A stretch of 64,000 nucleotides of DNA from NCBI GenBank assembly GCA_046349395.1, contig JAXMCK010000005.1:1-64000 (forward strand), given 5' to 3'. The notes under the pieces were generated by a model. The model saw nothing but the letters and a program-made list of their open reading frames with translations, searched no databases and was not told the origin of the DNA. Of this stretch, positions 42,726 to 52,297 are shown one piece after another. This DNA comes from JAXMCK01 sp046349395 (lineage in GTDB: Bacteria; Pseudomonadota; Alphaproteobacteria; Geminicoccales; Geminicoccaceae). Numbering within the stretch: the stretch's first letter is position 1; every line of letters begins with the position of its first letter. The position numbers and the translations under genes were made by a program.

Positions 42726-43289
42726 ATGCCGCAGGACAGCAGCCATGACGCAGCCGCAAGGCTAAGTGAGCTCGAGGCGCATGGCACCACGACGGCTGAC
42801 GCGCTGGCGTTCTTCGACTCGCTGCCGGACGCCAGCCTCGAGTCCTGCATCGGCCGCTGGCGCGGGTCCGACCTGCCCAGTGGACATCCGCTCGACGGGA
42901 TGCTCGAGACGCTGGGCTGGTACGGCAAGGACTTCGTCGATGCCGAGACCGTCCACCCCCTGCTGTTCGCAGGGCCCGACGGCAGCCCGGTCGCCCTCGA
43001 TCCGGTACCTGCCCTGGCGGGACAGATCCTCCGCCGCCCCTGGCTGATGCGCAATCCCGTGAGCCGTGCCGCCTTCGCGGCCGGGCGGCTGCTGCTGCGC
43101 ACGCGCGAGCCTCGGGCACGCCTGCGCCGGATGGAGCACCGCGGCGTGTCGACCGCCGCGATGGCCTACGACGCCCTGCCGATCATCGACGTCTTCCGCC
43201 GCGTCGACGCCGACACGATGCTGGGCCTCATGGACCTGCGCGGGATGCCGCAGCCCTACTTCTTCGTGCTCCGGCGCGTGAGGCCGTGA
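42726..43289 (+). CDS. GXWXG / DUF4334-domain protein
   Basis: A 187-residue protein. The N-terminal GXWXG domain has GRWRGSDLPSGHPLDGMLE at about residues 38-56. The DUF4334 part shows AYDALPIIDVFRRVDADTMLGLMDLRGMPQPYFFVLRR at the C-terminus. Such proteins are widespread in proteobacteria and actinobacteria; the biochemical function is not established. It ends only four bases from the end of the convergent acetate kinase gene, so there is no room for a separate terminator. Confidence 0.88.
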   Translation: MPQDSSHDAAARLSELEAHGTTTADALAFFDSLPDASLESCIGRWRGSDLPSGHPLDGMLETLGWYGKDFVDAETVHPLLFAGPDGSPVALDPVPALAGQILRRPWLMRNPVSRAAFAAGRLLLRTREPRARLRRMEHRGVSTAAMAYDALPIIDVFRRVDADTMLGLMDLRGMPQPYFFVLRRVRP

Positions 43290-43293
43290 CCGG

Positions 43294-44490
43294 TCAGGCC
43301 GCGGTCTTCGTCACCAATGCCAGCGTGTGTCGGGCGATCATGATCTCCTCGTTGGTCGGGATCACCCAAGCGCGCACCTTGCTGGCGGCAGTGGAGATGC
43401 GCGGGCCGTTCGTCGCGTTGGCGACGGCGTCCAGCTCGAGCCCGAGCCAGGCGAGGCGCTCGCAGACGGCGGCGCGGATCGGGGCCGCGTTCTCGCCGAT
43501 GCCGGCGGTGAAGACGATGGCGTCGAGGCCGCCCAGAAGTGCGGTGTAGGCGCCGGCGAAGTAGACGATGCGGTGGACGAAGTAGTCGATCGCCTGCTTC
43601 GCCTCGGGGGCCTTGCTGTGGAGCAGGATGCGGACGTCGTTGCTGATGCCGGAGAGGCCCTTCAGGCCCGACTCCTCGTAGAGCAGGTGCTGCAGCGAGG
43701 CGTCGTCGTAGAGCTTGCGGCGCAGCAGATAGAGCAGCGCCCCGGGGTCGATGGTGCCGCAGCGGGTACCCATGGGCAGGCCCTCGATGCCGCTGAAGCC
43801 CATCGTGGTGGCGATGCTCTTGCCGTCCAGGATGGCGCACATGCTGGCACCCGAGCCCAGATGGCCGACGATGACGCGCCGGGCCTGCGGGTCGTGCTGC
43901 GGCAGGGTGCGGTTGATGTAGTCGTAGGAGATGCCGTGATAGCCCCAGTGCCGGACGCCGGCGTCGCGGACCGATTTCGGCACGGCGTAGAGTTGGGCCG
44001 TCTCCGACATGGTGCGGTGGAACGAGGTGTCGAACACGGCCACCTGCGGCAGGTCGGGATGGATGCGGGCGATGGCGCGCAGGCCCTCGACCTCGGGCGG
44101 CTGGTGCTGCGGCTCCAGCATGCCGAGCCCGTCCAGATAGTCGAGCGCTTCGGCATCGACGATCGTCGGGCCGGGATAGCGGGTGCCGCCCTGCACGAGC
44201 CGGTGGCCGGCGCCGATCAGGCGGACCTCCTTGAACTGGCCGTCGAGCCAGCCGAGGACGAAGCGAAGGGCCGTCTCGGCGTCGATCGCCTTGCCCGGCG
44301 GCCAGGCATGGTCGGCGAGCTTCGAACCGTCGGCCCCTTTCACCGCGAAGGCCGGGGCGCTCATCATACTCTCGACCTCGCCGCGGCAGAGCACGTCGAG
44401 GTCGGTGCCCGAGGCGTGGCGGTAGAGGGCGAACTTGAGGCTGGAGGAGCCGGAGTTGACGACGAGGATGCCCTTGTCCACCGCCGTCAC
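43294..44490 (-). CDS. ackA: Acetate/propionate-family kinase
   Basis: A 398-residue ASKHA-fold kinase that transfers phosphate between acetyl (or propionyl) phosphate and ADP. The N-terminal NSGSSSLKF motif is at about residues 9-17. GAGHRLVQGGTRYPGP is the substrate region. DTSFHRTM, with the catalytic Arg, lies near 150-157, and the ATP-binding VGHLGSGASM and TAGIGENAAPIR follow. The GTG start at 44490 overlaps the stop of the upstream phosphotransacetylase-like gene. The reading frame is open far upstream, to 47664, but that extension is only antisense shadow of the neighbouring genes. Confidence 0.95.
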   Translation of the reverse strand: MTAVDKGILVVNSGSSSLKFALYRHASGTDLDVLCRGEVESMMSAPAFAVKGADGSKLADHAWPPGKAIDAETALRFVLGWLDGQFKEVRLIGAGHRLVQGGTRYPGPTIVDAEALDYLDGLGMLEPQHQPPEVEGLRAIARIHPDLPQVAVFDTSFHRTMSETAQLYAVPKSVRDAGVRHWGYHGISYDYINRTLPQHDPQARRVIVGHLGSGASMCAILDGKSIATTMGFSGIEGLPMGTRCGTIDPGALLYLLRRKLYDDASLQHLLYEESGLKGLSGISNDVRILLHSKAPEAKQAIDYFVHRIVYFAGAYTALLGGLDAIVFTAGIGENAAPIRAAVCERLAWLGLELDAVANATNGPRISTAASKVRAWVIPTNEEIMIARHTLALVTKTAA

Positions 44491-45455
44491 TCCGCCGGGC
44501 CGTCGAGCAGCGAGGGATCGCGGCGGAAGGCGTCCGCGACCAGCACGGCGAGGGCAGCCGAGAGGGTGCGGGTCTCGGCACTGTCGGCGCGGCTCGTCAG
44601 GATGAGCGGCACCTTGGCGCCGACGACGCAGCCCGCGGCCTGGGCACCCGCCATGAACAGGAACTCCTTGTACATGGCGTTGCCGGCATCGATGTTGGCG
44701 GCGATCAGGATGTCGGCGTGCCCGGCGACAGGCGACTCGATCTTCTTGATGCGCGCCGCCTCGGGATCGACCGCACCATCCAGATCCAAGGGGCCGTCGA
44801 CGATGCCGCCGACGATCTGCCGGCGATCGGCCATCTTGGCGAGGGCGGCCCCGTCGAGGGTCGAGGGCATCTTCGAGCGGACGGTCTCGACCGCCGACAC
44901 GATGGCGACCTTCGGCTGCTCGATGCCGATGGCGCGGGCCAGGATGATCGCGTTCTGGCAGATGTCCCGCTTCTGATCGAGGTCCGGGGCGATGTTGATC
45001 GCGGCATCCGAAAGGATGATGCGGCGGCCATAGGCGGGCGAGAAGATCAACGCACAGTGGCTCAGCAGGCGGCCGGTGCGCAGGCCGGCCTCCTTCTGCA
45101 CCACGGCGTGCAGCAGCACGTCGGTGTGCAGGCTGCCCTTCATGAGCGCCTGCACCTCGCCCTTCCCGGCCATGGCACAGGCCGTCGTCGCGGCGTCCTC
45201 GGGATCGGGCTCTTCGACGATGCGGGCGGTGCCGAGGTCGAGCTTCTCCGCCGCGGCGAGCTTCCGGATGGCGTCGGCGGGTCCAACGAGCACGGGCTCG
45301 ATCAGGCCGTCGCGGGCGGCCTCCAGCGCGCCGCCCAGGGCGTCGCCGCTCAGCGGGTAGACGATGGCCGTCGGCAGGGGCTTCAGCCTGCGGCCGCGCG
45401 CGATCAGCTCGTCCAGATTGTGGGCGTGGATGGTCGTGGGTGTCATGTCGACCAT
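44487..45455 (-). CDS. Phosphate acetyl/butyryltransferase family protein
   Basis: A 322-residue acyl-CoA:phosphate acyltransferase related to Pta and phosphotransbutyrylase, often annotated as part of bifunctional enoyl-CoA hydratase/phosphate acetyltransferases. Family stretches include LMKGSLHTDVLLHAVV near 115, the ILSDAAINIAPDL segment near 150 and AANIDAGNAMYKEF near 255. It makes acyl phosphate for the kinase encoded next in the operon. It is shorter than E. coli Pta (714) because it lacks the N-terminal regulatory domains. ATG 45455 is preceded by AGGAATG; ATG at 45446 is an alternative. Confidence 0.9.
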   Translation of the reverse strand: MVDMTPTTIHAHNLDELIARGRRLKPLPTAIVYPLSGDALGGALEAARDGLIEPVLVGPADAIRKLAAAEKLDLGTARIVEEPDPEDAATTACAMAGKGEVQALMKGSLHTDVLLHAVVQKEAGLRTGRLLSHCALIFSPAYGRRIILSDAAINIAPDLDQKRDICQNAIILARAIGIEQPKVAIVSAVETVRSKMPSTLDGAALAKMADRRQIVGGIVDGPLDLDGAVDPEAARIKKIESPVAGHADILIAANIDAGNAMYKEFLFMAGAQAAGCVVGAKVPLILTSRADSAETRTLSAALAVLVADAFRRDPSLLDGPAE

Positions 45456-45512
45456 GGGAGCATTCCTGTTGGAGCGGCGCCGCCGGCACGGAGCCGGCGG
45501 CATGCACGTCGA

Positions 45513-48143
45513 TCAGGCCGCCAGCGGCTTCGTGACGGCGGCGATGTGGGCGTCGTGGCGCGGCTGCGCGAAGCGGTAGTAGGCGAGCTTCACGAGGTCG
45601 GTCAGGATCGTCCAGACGAGGACATAGGCCCAGACGAGGCCGATCAGCTCCCAGGGCAGGGCCGGGACGAGGACCCCATAGGCACACATCAGGACGGCGA
45701 TGACCTGGGTGGCGACGATGGCGATGAACAGCGGTGCGGAGGGATAAGGCGGCATCACCACCGAATCGCGGGTGCGGACCACGAACAGCAGCATGTGGCC
45801 GCCGGCGGCGAGCTGCAGGAACAGCATGGTCTGCAGATGATGCGCATCGAGCGGGATGCGGGCCATCATGGCCGGATCGTGCATCCACTCCATGCCGAGG
45901 AAGACGATGCCGAAGCTCTGGGCCGTCGCCATCAGGCCCATGAGGATCGAGAAGACGAGGATGTGGTGCATGTCCCAGCGCACCGGCTGCGGGGCGGTGC
46001 GGACATTGTCGTAGGCGATCGTCATGATCGGAATGTCGTCGAGGAGAGCCAAAACGACGATCATGATCGCGGTCAGGGGCTGGATATCGAAGATGACGCT
46101 CGCCATGACGACGACCAGCATGATCGCGATCGTCATCGCGATGCGGTAGTAGACGTAGCTGTTGATCCGTTCGAAGATCTTGCGCGATTCGACGATGGCA
46201 TTGACGATCGTCGACAGGCCGGGGGCCGTCAGGATGAGGGCCGCGGCACTGCGGGCGGCGTCGGTGGCACCACTCACCGCCACGCCGCAGTCGGCCTGCT
46301 TCAGGGCCGGGGCGTCGTTTACCCCGTCGCCGGTCATGGCGACGATGTGGCCGACCTCCTGCAACGCCTTCACGATCTCGTACTTGTGCTCGGGAAAGAC
46401 GCGGCCGAAGCCGTCGGCCCGCTCCACCGCATGCGCCGCGTCGAGCGGGATGTGGGCGGGATCGGTCCCCTTCGGGAAGACGTCGCCGGCGACGAGGAGA
46501 TGCGGGCCCATGCCGAGCTGGGTCGAGATCTCGCTGCCGATGGCGACGTCGTCGCCGGTCACCATCTTCACCTGCAGGCCCAGCTCCTTGGTCCGGGCGA
46601 TGGTGGCCTTGGCGTCGGGCCGCGGCGGGTCGAGCATCGGCAGGAGGCCCAGCAGCTTCCAGGTCTGGCCCTGGTCGGCCGAGCTGGCGACACCCAGCGC
46701 CCGGTAGCCGTGCCCGGCGAGGTCGTGGACCTTGGCGTCGTAGGCGCTCTCGGTGACCGGATCGGGCTTGCACAAGGCGGTGATCGCCTGTGGGGCGCCC
46801 TTGGCGTACTGCCAGACCTGCCCGTGCGGATCCTGGACCGTGGCGATGGTGCGCTTCGTGACAGGATCGAAGGGAACGAACTTGATCTGCCTGCACTGGT
46901 CGAGGACGGCAGGCTCCTGCACCGCCTTCAGCACCGCCTGGTCGATCGCGTCCTCGCTGCTGGCCTGAGTGGCCAGTGCGGCGGCAGTGACGAGGTCGTC
47001 GGGCTTCGCGTCGCCGAAGGGGATCGGCGTGTCCAGGGTGAGCCGGTTCTGGGTCAGCGTACCGGTCTTGTCGCTGCAGAGCACGTCGACGCCGGCGAGT
47101 TCGTCGATCGCCGAGAGGCGCGAGACGATCGCCTTCTGCTTCGAGAGCGCCAGCGCCCCCAGCGCCAGGGTGACCGACATGACGGCCGGAAGGGCAACCG
47201 GGACGGAGGCGACGAGGAGCACCAGGACGAACTGCAGGATCGAGCCGGCAGCGTGCCAGCTCCAGGCTCCCGGCACCACCATCTCGCGGTAGACCTGCAC
47301 GCCCACCAGCACGACGGCCAGGACCGCCGCCAGGACGATGAGGAAGTCGCCGATCTGCAGCACGGCCTTCTGCGAGTGCGACGTGGCACCCGCGGAGGCG
47401 ACCAGCTTCGCCGTGCGGCCGAAGAAGGTGGCGTTGCCGGTGGCGGTCACCACCCCCTTCATGTCGCCCTGCTTGGCGATGCTGCCGGAATAGGCGGAAT
47501 CGCCCACGGCCTTGCCGACTGGCAGGGATTCGCCGGTGAGGGCCGCCTGGTCGACGCTGAGATAGTCGCCCTCGGTGAGCAGCACGTCGGCCGGGATGAT
47601 CTCGCCGGCGGCGATGTCGATCATGTCGCCGGGGACCAGATCGGCGGCGTCGCCGCTGATCCACTTGCCGTCGCGCAGGGTCCGCGCCTTCAGCGCCAGG
47701 CCCTTCTTCAGGGCGGCCAGCGCATTGGCGGCTTTGGCGTCCTGCCAGAAGCCCACCGCGGCGTTGTAGATGAGGAGGCCACCGACGACCGCGAAGTCGG
47801 CCCAGTCGCCGCGGACGAAGGAGATCAGCGCCGCGGCCTCGATCATCCAGGGGATCGGGCCCCAGAAGTAGCCGACCAGCTTGTGCCAGAGCGGCTCTTC
47901 CTTGGCCTCGATCGCGTTCGGCCCGTACTTCTCGAGACGCTGGCGCGCCTCGTCCGAACTCAGCCCCTTCGGTGAGCTGCCGAGCTCACCGAACTTCGCC
48001 GCGATCGCCGCCGGGCCCAGCGGACCGGGCTTCCCGCCGCTGGTCGGTGCCGGCTTCGCAGCGGCCGCGGGTGCGGGTGACCCGACGGCAGCCGTCGCCG
48101 ACGCGGTGCCGGTAGCCGTTTCATCGAGCATGACCGAACTCAT
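45513..48143 (-). CDS. P-type (P3A) plasma-membrane proton-efflux ATPase
   Basis: An 876-residue P-type ATPase of the H+-pumping P3A class, related to fungal and plant plasma-membrane H+-ATPases. The actuator loop has DQAALTGESLPVGK near 198-211. The phosphorylated Asp358 is in CSDKTGTLTQNR, and the hinge is AMTGDGVNDAPALKQADCG. An Ala/Pro-rich N-terminal extension (about 45 residues) precedes the helix-rich actuator region. No heavy-metal domain and no CPx motif are present. It would use ATP to export protons or generate potential. It is in the minus-strand group with DUF3141, Pta-like and AckA proteins. Confidence 0.93.
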   Translation of the reverse strand: MSSVMLDETATGTASATAAVGSPAPAAAAKPAPTSGGKPGPLGPAAIAAKFGELGSSPKGLSSDEARQRLEKYGPNAIEAKEEPLWHKLVGYFWGPIPWMIEAAALISFVRGDWADFAVVGGLLIYNAAVGFWQDAKAANALAALKKGLALKARTLRDGKWISGDAADLVPGDMIDIAAGEIIPADVLLTEGDYLSVDQAALTGESLPVGKAVGDSAYSGSIAKQGDMKGVVTATGNATFFGRTAKLVASAGATSHSQKAVLQIGDFLIVLAAVLAVVLVGVQVYREMVVPGAWSWHAAGSILQFVLVLLVASVPVALPAVMSVTLALGALALSKQKAIVSRLSAIDELAGVDVLCSDKTGTLTQNRLTLDTPIPFGDAKPDDLVTAAALATQASSEDAIDQAVLKAVQEPAVLDQCRQIKFVPFDPVTKRTIATVQDPHGQVWQYAKGAPQAITALCKPDPVTESAYDAKVHDLAGHGYRALGVASSADQGQTWKLLGLLPMLDPPRPDAKATIARTKELGLQVKMVTGDDVAIGSEISTQLGMGPHLLVAGDVFPKGTDPAHIPLDAAHAVERADGFGRVFPEHKYEIVKALQEVGHIVAMTGDGVNDAPALKQADCGVAVSGATDAARSAAALILTAPGLSTIVNAIVESRKIFERINSYVYYRIAMTIAIMLVVVMASVIFDIQPLTAIMIVVLALLDDIPIMTIAYDNVRTAPQPVRWDMHHILVFSILMGLMATAQSFGIVFLGMEWMHDPAMMARIPLDAHHLQTMLFLQLAAGGHMLLFVVRTRDSVVMPPYPSAPLFIAIVATQVIAVLMCAYGVLVPALPWELIGLVWAYVLVWTILTDLVKLAYYRFAQPRHDAHIAAVTKPLAA

Positions 48144-48211
48144 CTACTGGTTTCCATGGGCGATCTCCCTGCCCCGGGCGGGCGCCGGCCCGGTGGGCCG
48201 GCGTCGATCCG

Positions 48212-50497
48212 TCAGGCGTCGCCGGCGGCGCGCTTGCGTCCGGCCTCGAGCTTAGGCGTGGGGCCGCGCACGACGTTCGAAGGCAGGAGCCGGGCGCCCT
48301 CCTCGACACCCAGCAGCCGTCCCAGCGTCTCGAGACGCAGGATCGTCTCGGGGGTCGGCGCCCCCGCCGCGGCGAGTGCGGTCCTGATCCCGGCGACGAG
48401 AGCCTGCCGGTCCTCGGACCTGGTCACCATCTTCGGCAGCGCTTCGAGAGCCCGCTTCGGCTCCAGCTGGAGCGCGAAGAACTGCTGCCGCACGGTGCGC
48501 TTCACGGCCTCCAGCTCGTCCCCGTCGAGCTTGCCGGAGAAGGCGCGCAGGCCGAAGGCGACGCGCTCGTCGAGCGCCCGGTCCGCGGCCAGCACGTAGA
48601 GGAGGGCCCGGACCTTCGCCTCCGGCAGACTGCCCGTCTCGACCTCGGCCCGGTAGCCGGCCATGGCGGCTTCGATCGCCGCCACCTCCTCGGGCGTCTT
48701 CGCCGGCACACGGCGCGGTGGCGCGACCCCGGCCCCGGTGCCGTACCAAGCCTGGACCAGGGGTGAACTGTAGATGGCGAAGAACATCTGCTCCTGCATG
48801 CGGTCGCGGGAGTCGCGGTAGGCGTTCCACGCCGTCACGATGGCCTCGGCCATCTTCTCCTGCATCTGCAGCAGCGGGTTTTCCGGGGCAACCGGCTTGC
48901 GCGCCGCCCTCGCCTGCTCCGCTGCCCTGGCGACGCCCTGCATCCAGGGCTTGTCGTCGGAGAAGAGCGTGTACTGCAGCCGCACCGGGTTGGTCGCCCG
49001 GTTGAACGCCGCCAGCTGCTCGCTGCCCATCGCCTTCACGAAGGGCTGCATGAAGGTCCGATAGGCGGCGAGGCCGATTTCGGACATGCGGGCGACGGTG
49101 GCGAAGGCGCGATCGTCGGCCTCGCTGTTGCGGCCGAAGGCGCGGATGTCGTCGAGCGTGCGGCTCTCGAACCGGGCGAGGAAGTCGCCCTGGACGAGAT
49201 CCGCCCCGGGCTCGCCCGGCACCTTCGGGGTCACGACGAGCTCGTAGAGGCCGGGCGGCAGGCAGTCGATGACGTCCATCGTCTGCATGAAGGCCTCGTG
49301 CTCGCGCACGGCGACCTTGGGCGAGACGAAGATGGCGAGGTGTCCGACCTTCGGGTCGATGCAGTAGACGATCGTCTTGCCGCGGGCGCGGATGTCGTCG
49401 ACGCTGCCGTAGAGGTCGAGGATCCAGCCCAGCGTCTGCTGCGGCGGGCTGATATTGTCGCCTTCCGAGGTGAAGACGATGATCGGCGAGGTGACGTTGC
49501 GGATGTCGAACAGGCGGCCGTCGGCCGTCGCGATCTCGTTCCGGGTCAGCTTGTCACCGATGAAGTGCTCGTTCACGAGATACTGGATCTCGTCGCCGTT
49601 CAGCTGGATGAAATCGCCCCACCACTTCTCGAACTCGAGGAAACGCGGGCCCTCCGTGTCGACGTTCTTGTAGACGTTGTAGAGCTTGTTGAAGAACGTG
49701 TTGCCGGGATTGAGATTGTCGAAATTGCCGATGAGGTAGGCGCCGTCGAACTTGCCGTTGCCGAGGTCGCTGGCGAGGGCGGCGAGCCACGCCCCGCCCA
49801 TCAGGCCGCCGGCGTAGCGCATCGGGTTCTTGCCGTGCACGCCCTGCCAGTAGGACATGGGCGAGCCCGGCAGCAGGATCGGGCCGAAGAGATCGGGCCG
49901 CAGCATGGCGACCATCAGCGTCTGGTAGCCGGCCTGGCAGTTGCCGACCGCCATCGGGCGCGGGCTGTCGGGATGCATCGCGACGACGCGCTCGAAGTAG
50001 CCGACCTGCCCCTCGACCACGTCGAGGAAGGTCTGCCCCGGCACGGGCTCGGCCGAGAAGCCGATGAAGTAGACCGGATGCCCGGCCACCAGCGCGTCGC
50101 CGATCTCGCTCTCGCGGTGGAAGCCGCCGATGCCGGGCCCCTGCCCCGCCCGCGGATCGACCACGACGACCGGGCGCTTGCGCGGGTCGAGCTTCACGCC
50201 CTCGGGCGGGACGATGCGCGCCAGCGAGTAGTTGATCGGACGCTTCAGGCCGCGCCCGCTGACCAGGATCTCGTGGTCGAAGGTCAGCACCGTGGCCAGC
50301 GGCCGGGACGACATATCGGCCTGCTCGTTGCCGCGCTGGCGCAGCACGTCGAGCAGCAGGGCCGTGCGCTGCGCCGCATCGACGAGATACTCGCCGAGAG
50401 CACCGCCCATCGCCGAGATGTCCGGCAGGTCGAAGGGACGGGTTGCTGGCTGGCTTTCGGTCCGCACGGGCCTACTCGTGCCGGGTGCTGTCGCCAT
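48212..50497 (-). CDS. DUF3141 protein with PHA-synthase-like alpha/beta hydrolase fold
   Basis: A 761-residue soluble protein. The N-terminal two thirds form an alpha/beta hydrolase related to PhaC: RKRPVVVVDPRAGQGPGIGGF near 110, a G-N-C-Q-A-G box near 200 that matches the PHA-synthase G-x-C-x-G nucleophile motif, and VGHLAIFVSPKVA with the His near 400. The C-terminal about 200 residues resemble a tellurite-resistance TerB-like helical domain (LLYVLAADRALDERV). It is often found beside phosphotransacetylase and acetate kinase genes in alphaproteobacteria. ATG 50497 follows TAGGAGA; the frame continues further upstream. Catalytic activity is unproven. Confidence 0.88.
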   Translation of the reverse strand: MATAPGTSRPVRTESQPATRPFDLPDISAMGGALGEYLVDAAQRTALLLDVLRQRGNEQADMSSRPLATVLTFDHEILVSGRGLKRPINYSLARIVPPEGVKLDPRKRPVVVVDPRAGQGPGIGGFHRESEIGDALVAGHPVYFIGFSAEPVPGQTFLDVVEGQVGYFERVVAMHPDSPRPMAVGNCQAGYQTLMVAMLRPDLFGPILLPGSPMSYWQGVHGKNPMRYAGGLMGGAWLAALASDLGNGKFDGAYLIGNFDNLNPGNTFFNKLYNVYKNVDTEGPRFLEFEKWWGDFIQLNGDEIQYLVNEHFIGDKLTRNEIATADGRLFDIRNVTSPIIVFTSEGDNISPPQQTLGWILDLYGSVDDIRARGKTIVYCIDPKVGHLAIFVSPKVAVREHEAFMQTMDVIDCLPPGLYELVVTPKVPGEPGADLVQGDFLARFESRTLDDIRAFGRNSEADDRAFATVARMSEIGLAAYRTFMQPFVKAMGSEQLAAFNRATNPVRLQYTLFSDDKPWMQGVARAAEQARAARKPVAPENPLLQMQEKMAEAIVTAWNAYRDSRDRMQEQMFFAIYSSPLVQAWYGTGAGVAPPRRVPAKTPEEVAAIEAAMAGYRAEVETGSLPEAKVRALLYVLAADRALDERVAFGLRAFSGKLDGDELEAVKRTVRQQFFALQLEPKRALEALPKMVTRSEDRQALVAGIRTALAAAGAPTPETILRLETLGRLLGVEEGARLLPSNVVRGPTPKLEAGRKRAAGDA

Positions 50498-51509
50498 GAA
50501 CGTGTCTCCTACCGACATGCGGTTTGCCGGGGACCGGCACTGCTGCATCGCAGCGCGCCCCAAGTCGCAGACGGCCCGAATCGTCACGTACACAATCTGG
50601 GGTTGAGCGAGCCGACGCAACAATCCGATCCGACACTACGCCCGACCATGCTGCGGCGCAAAATGCCGGCGTACCCGATGTAGCTCGGTCACCTGTTGGG
50701 CGGAGTCGCCCCGTGGCACCTGCCCCGACCGCATGATTCCTGTACTTTCGGCTTGGCAGGTCGCCTCGTTCTGCTGCCGGCCGAGCGCTGTGGACGCGCA
50801 TGCGACAGCATGTGGCAGGTGCCCCACCCAGAGGCACGGTCTGTCGGCGGCGGTGCACGGCGACAGAGACCAGATGAGTGTGCCGCACCAAGCGGATGGA
50901 ATGCGAACTAGTCGCAACGACTTCCGAATACTGTCCTGTGACGAGCAGTTCCGTCACCGGGCGTCTGACGCGCCAGGACAGCATCTTCGATGGCGACCTC
51001 GTCGCCACTAGTGTGCTGAGATAGATCGCGCTTCCGAGTATGAGCGACAGCTTCGCCCGCGATGGGCTCCAAGAGGGGGAAGGAGCTATCACGGTCGAAC
51101 AACGTGTTCACAGGAGCCTTCGGTCGTGCTGGGTTCTCTCGATCATCGACGCCTCGGAGATCCCTTGTGACCCGACGGACCTCGCAATGGGGCAGATCAC
51201 GGTCGACGCGATTTGCTTCGAACTGACGGCGATCCGCCTCAGCACTTCGAACGGGATCTGTGGGGTGCCCTTACTGGAGCAGGATTGCTTCACCAAGCAG
51301 TTCCATCGTCACCGTGAACGCGGACGGCAGCCGGCGCTACGCGCCATCCTCCTGCGCAAGGTGGCCGAGCCGACCCCGAACCCGCTGATGCGAGCGGCTC
51401 GCTGCGAGAGCCAGATGCTGCGTGGCGGACGGCGCCACTCGGTCCGGAACCGACCTCGAACCGAAGCGCCCGCGCGCAAGATCTCCCACGTCATCACCCG
51501 GTGGCGTGG
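50498..51509. other. One-kilobase gap without a recognisable gene
   Basis: No open frame in this 1.0-kb stretch has family motifs, a good ribosome-binding site and consistent codon bias. Its base composition is slightly lower in G+C than the genes on either side. Several short frames on both strands (for example around 51040-51537 plus and 50908-51111 minus) look like chance. It may carry the promoter of the DUF3141 operon, and possibly a decayed gene that I cannot recognise. Confidence 0.45.
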
Positions 51510-51857
51510 TCAGCCCGCCGCGGCCATCTCGTCGTAGCAGGCCAGCGCCTGCGCGGCGTAGACGCCTGACGGACCGCCGCCCATCTCGACCGCCACACCC
51601 ATCATTTCCAGCACCTCGGCCCGTGTCACGCCGAGGCGGAGGCAGGCGCGGGTGTGGAAGACGATGCAGCCCTCGCAACGGACGGAGATCGAGATCGCGA
51701 GGGCGATCAGCTCCTTCTGCTTGTGGGTCAGGGCACCGTCGGCGCCGGCGGCCTGGACGAGGTCGCGGAAGGCCTTGAACGGCGCGCCGCCGTCCTTGTG
51801 CAGGGCGCGGGAGCGGCCGACATAGTCCTTCTCGAGCTCGATGTAGCTGTTCGACAT
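51510..51857 (-). CDS. AhpD-like carboxymuconolactone decarboxylase family protein
   Basis: A 115-residue all-helical protein of the AhpD/CMD family. It has the redox motif CEGCIVFH at about residues 61-68 (Cys-x-x-Cys with the following His), preceded by KELIALAISISVR. This thiol form usually works as a disulfide reductase or alkylhydroperoxidase-like protein in the cytoplasm. The gene ends the minus-strand group containing two YeeE/YedE-type transport proteins and a DUF2892 protein, which suggests a sulfur-related redox role. Confidence 0.92.
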   Translation of the reverse strand: MSNSYIELEKDYVGRSRALHKDGGAPFKAFRDLVQAAGADGALTHKQKELIALAISISVRCEGCIVFHTRACLRLGVTRAEVLEMMGVAVEMGGGPSGVYAAQALACYDEMAAAG

Positions 51858-51867
51858 CGGTAGTCTC

Positions 51868-52287
51868 CTAGGCGCGGCGCTGGACGAGGAACCGGACGGC
51901 GGCGAGGCCCGCCAGCATGGCCGCCAGAAATGCGATCAGGGGCGAGGTGAGCAGCGAGAGCGAGGCGATCGCCGGGCCGGGACACCAGCCCGCGAGGCCC
52001 CAGCCGATGCCGAACAGGGCAGCCCCACCGATGAGGCGAAGGTCGATCGCGGTCGACGTCGGCAGCTGGAAGCGGTCGGCCCACAAGGGTGCCGGTCGCC
52101 GCCAGGCGAGGCGGTAGCCGAGGAAGGTGACGACGAGGGCACCGGCCATGACGAAGGCGAGCGCCGGGTTCCAGGACCCCGTCACGTCGAGGAACCCCAG
52201 CACGACGGCGGGGTCCGTCATGCCCGAGAGACCCAGGCCCGCGCCGAACAGGAGACCGACCCCGAGGCCGGCCAGCAGGTGCCGCAT
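51868..52287 (-). CDS. YeeE/YedE-family (DUF6691-type) membrane protein, half A
   Basis: A 139-residue inner-membrane protein with four hydrophobic segments. Characteristic residues are GLGLSGMTDPAVVLGFLDV near 20 and GIGWGLAGWCPGPAI near 95. The conserved Cys in GWCPGPA is the thiosulfate- or sulfide-handling Cys of the YeeE/PmpB family. In this family two short genes encode the two halves of the transporter. ATG 52287 is chosen; a TTG at 52296 is also possible. It lies ten bases downstream of its partner half and ten bases upstream of the AhpD-like gene. Confidence 0.9.
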   Translation of the reverse strand: MRHLLAGLGVGLLFGAGLGLSGMTDPAVVLGFLDVTGSWNPALAFVMAGALVVTFLGYRLAWRRPAPLWADRFQLPTSTAIDLRLIGGAALFGIGWGLAGWCPGPAIASLSLLTSPLIAFLAAMLAGLAAVRFLVQRRA

Positions 52288-52297
52288 GACGGTCAAC

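Noticed and set aside
43294..47664. A 1456-codon open minus-strand frame covering three genes
   Set aside because: Only its last 398 codons (acetate kinase) have family similarity. The rest is the antisense or shifted reading of the phosphotransacetylase-like and H+-ATPase genes, with Arg/His/Gly-rich shadow composition typical of GC-rich DNA.
44718..47975. A 1085-codon plus-strand frame
   Set aside because: It is exactly antisense to the H+-ATPase and phosphotransacetylase genes and has Asp/Gly/Arg/Gln-rich shadow composition with no motifs.
51040..51537. A 165-codon plus-strand frame in the long gap
   Set aside because: No motif, irregular codon use and an ending that runs antisense into the AhpD-like gene. 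It could not be supported as a gene.
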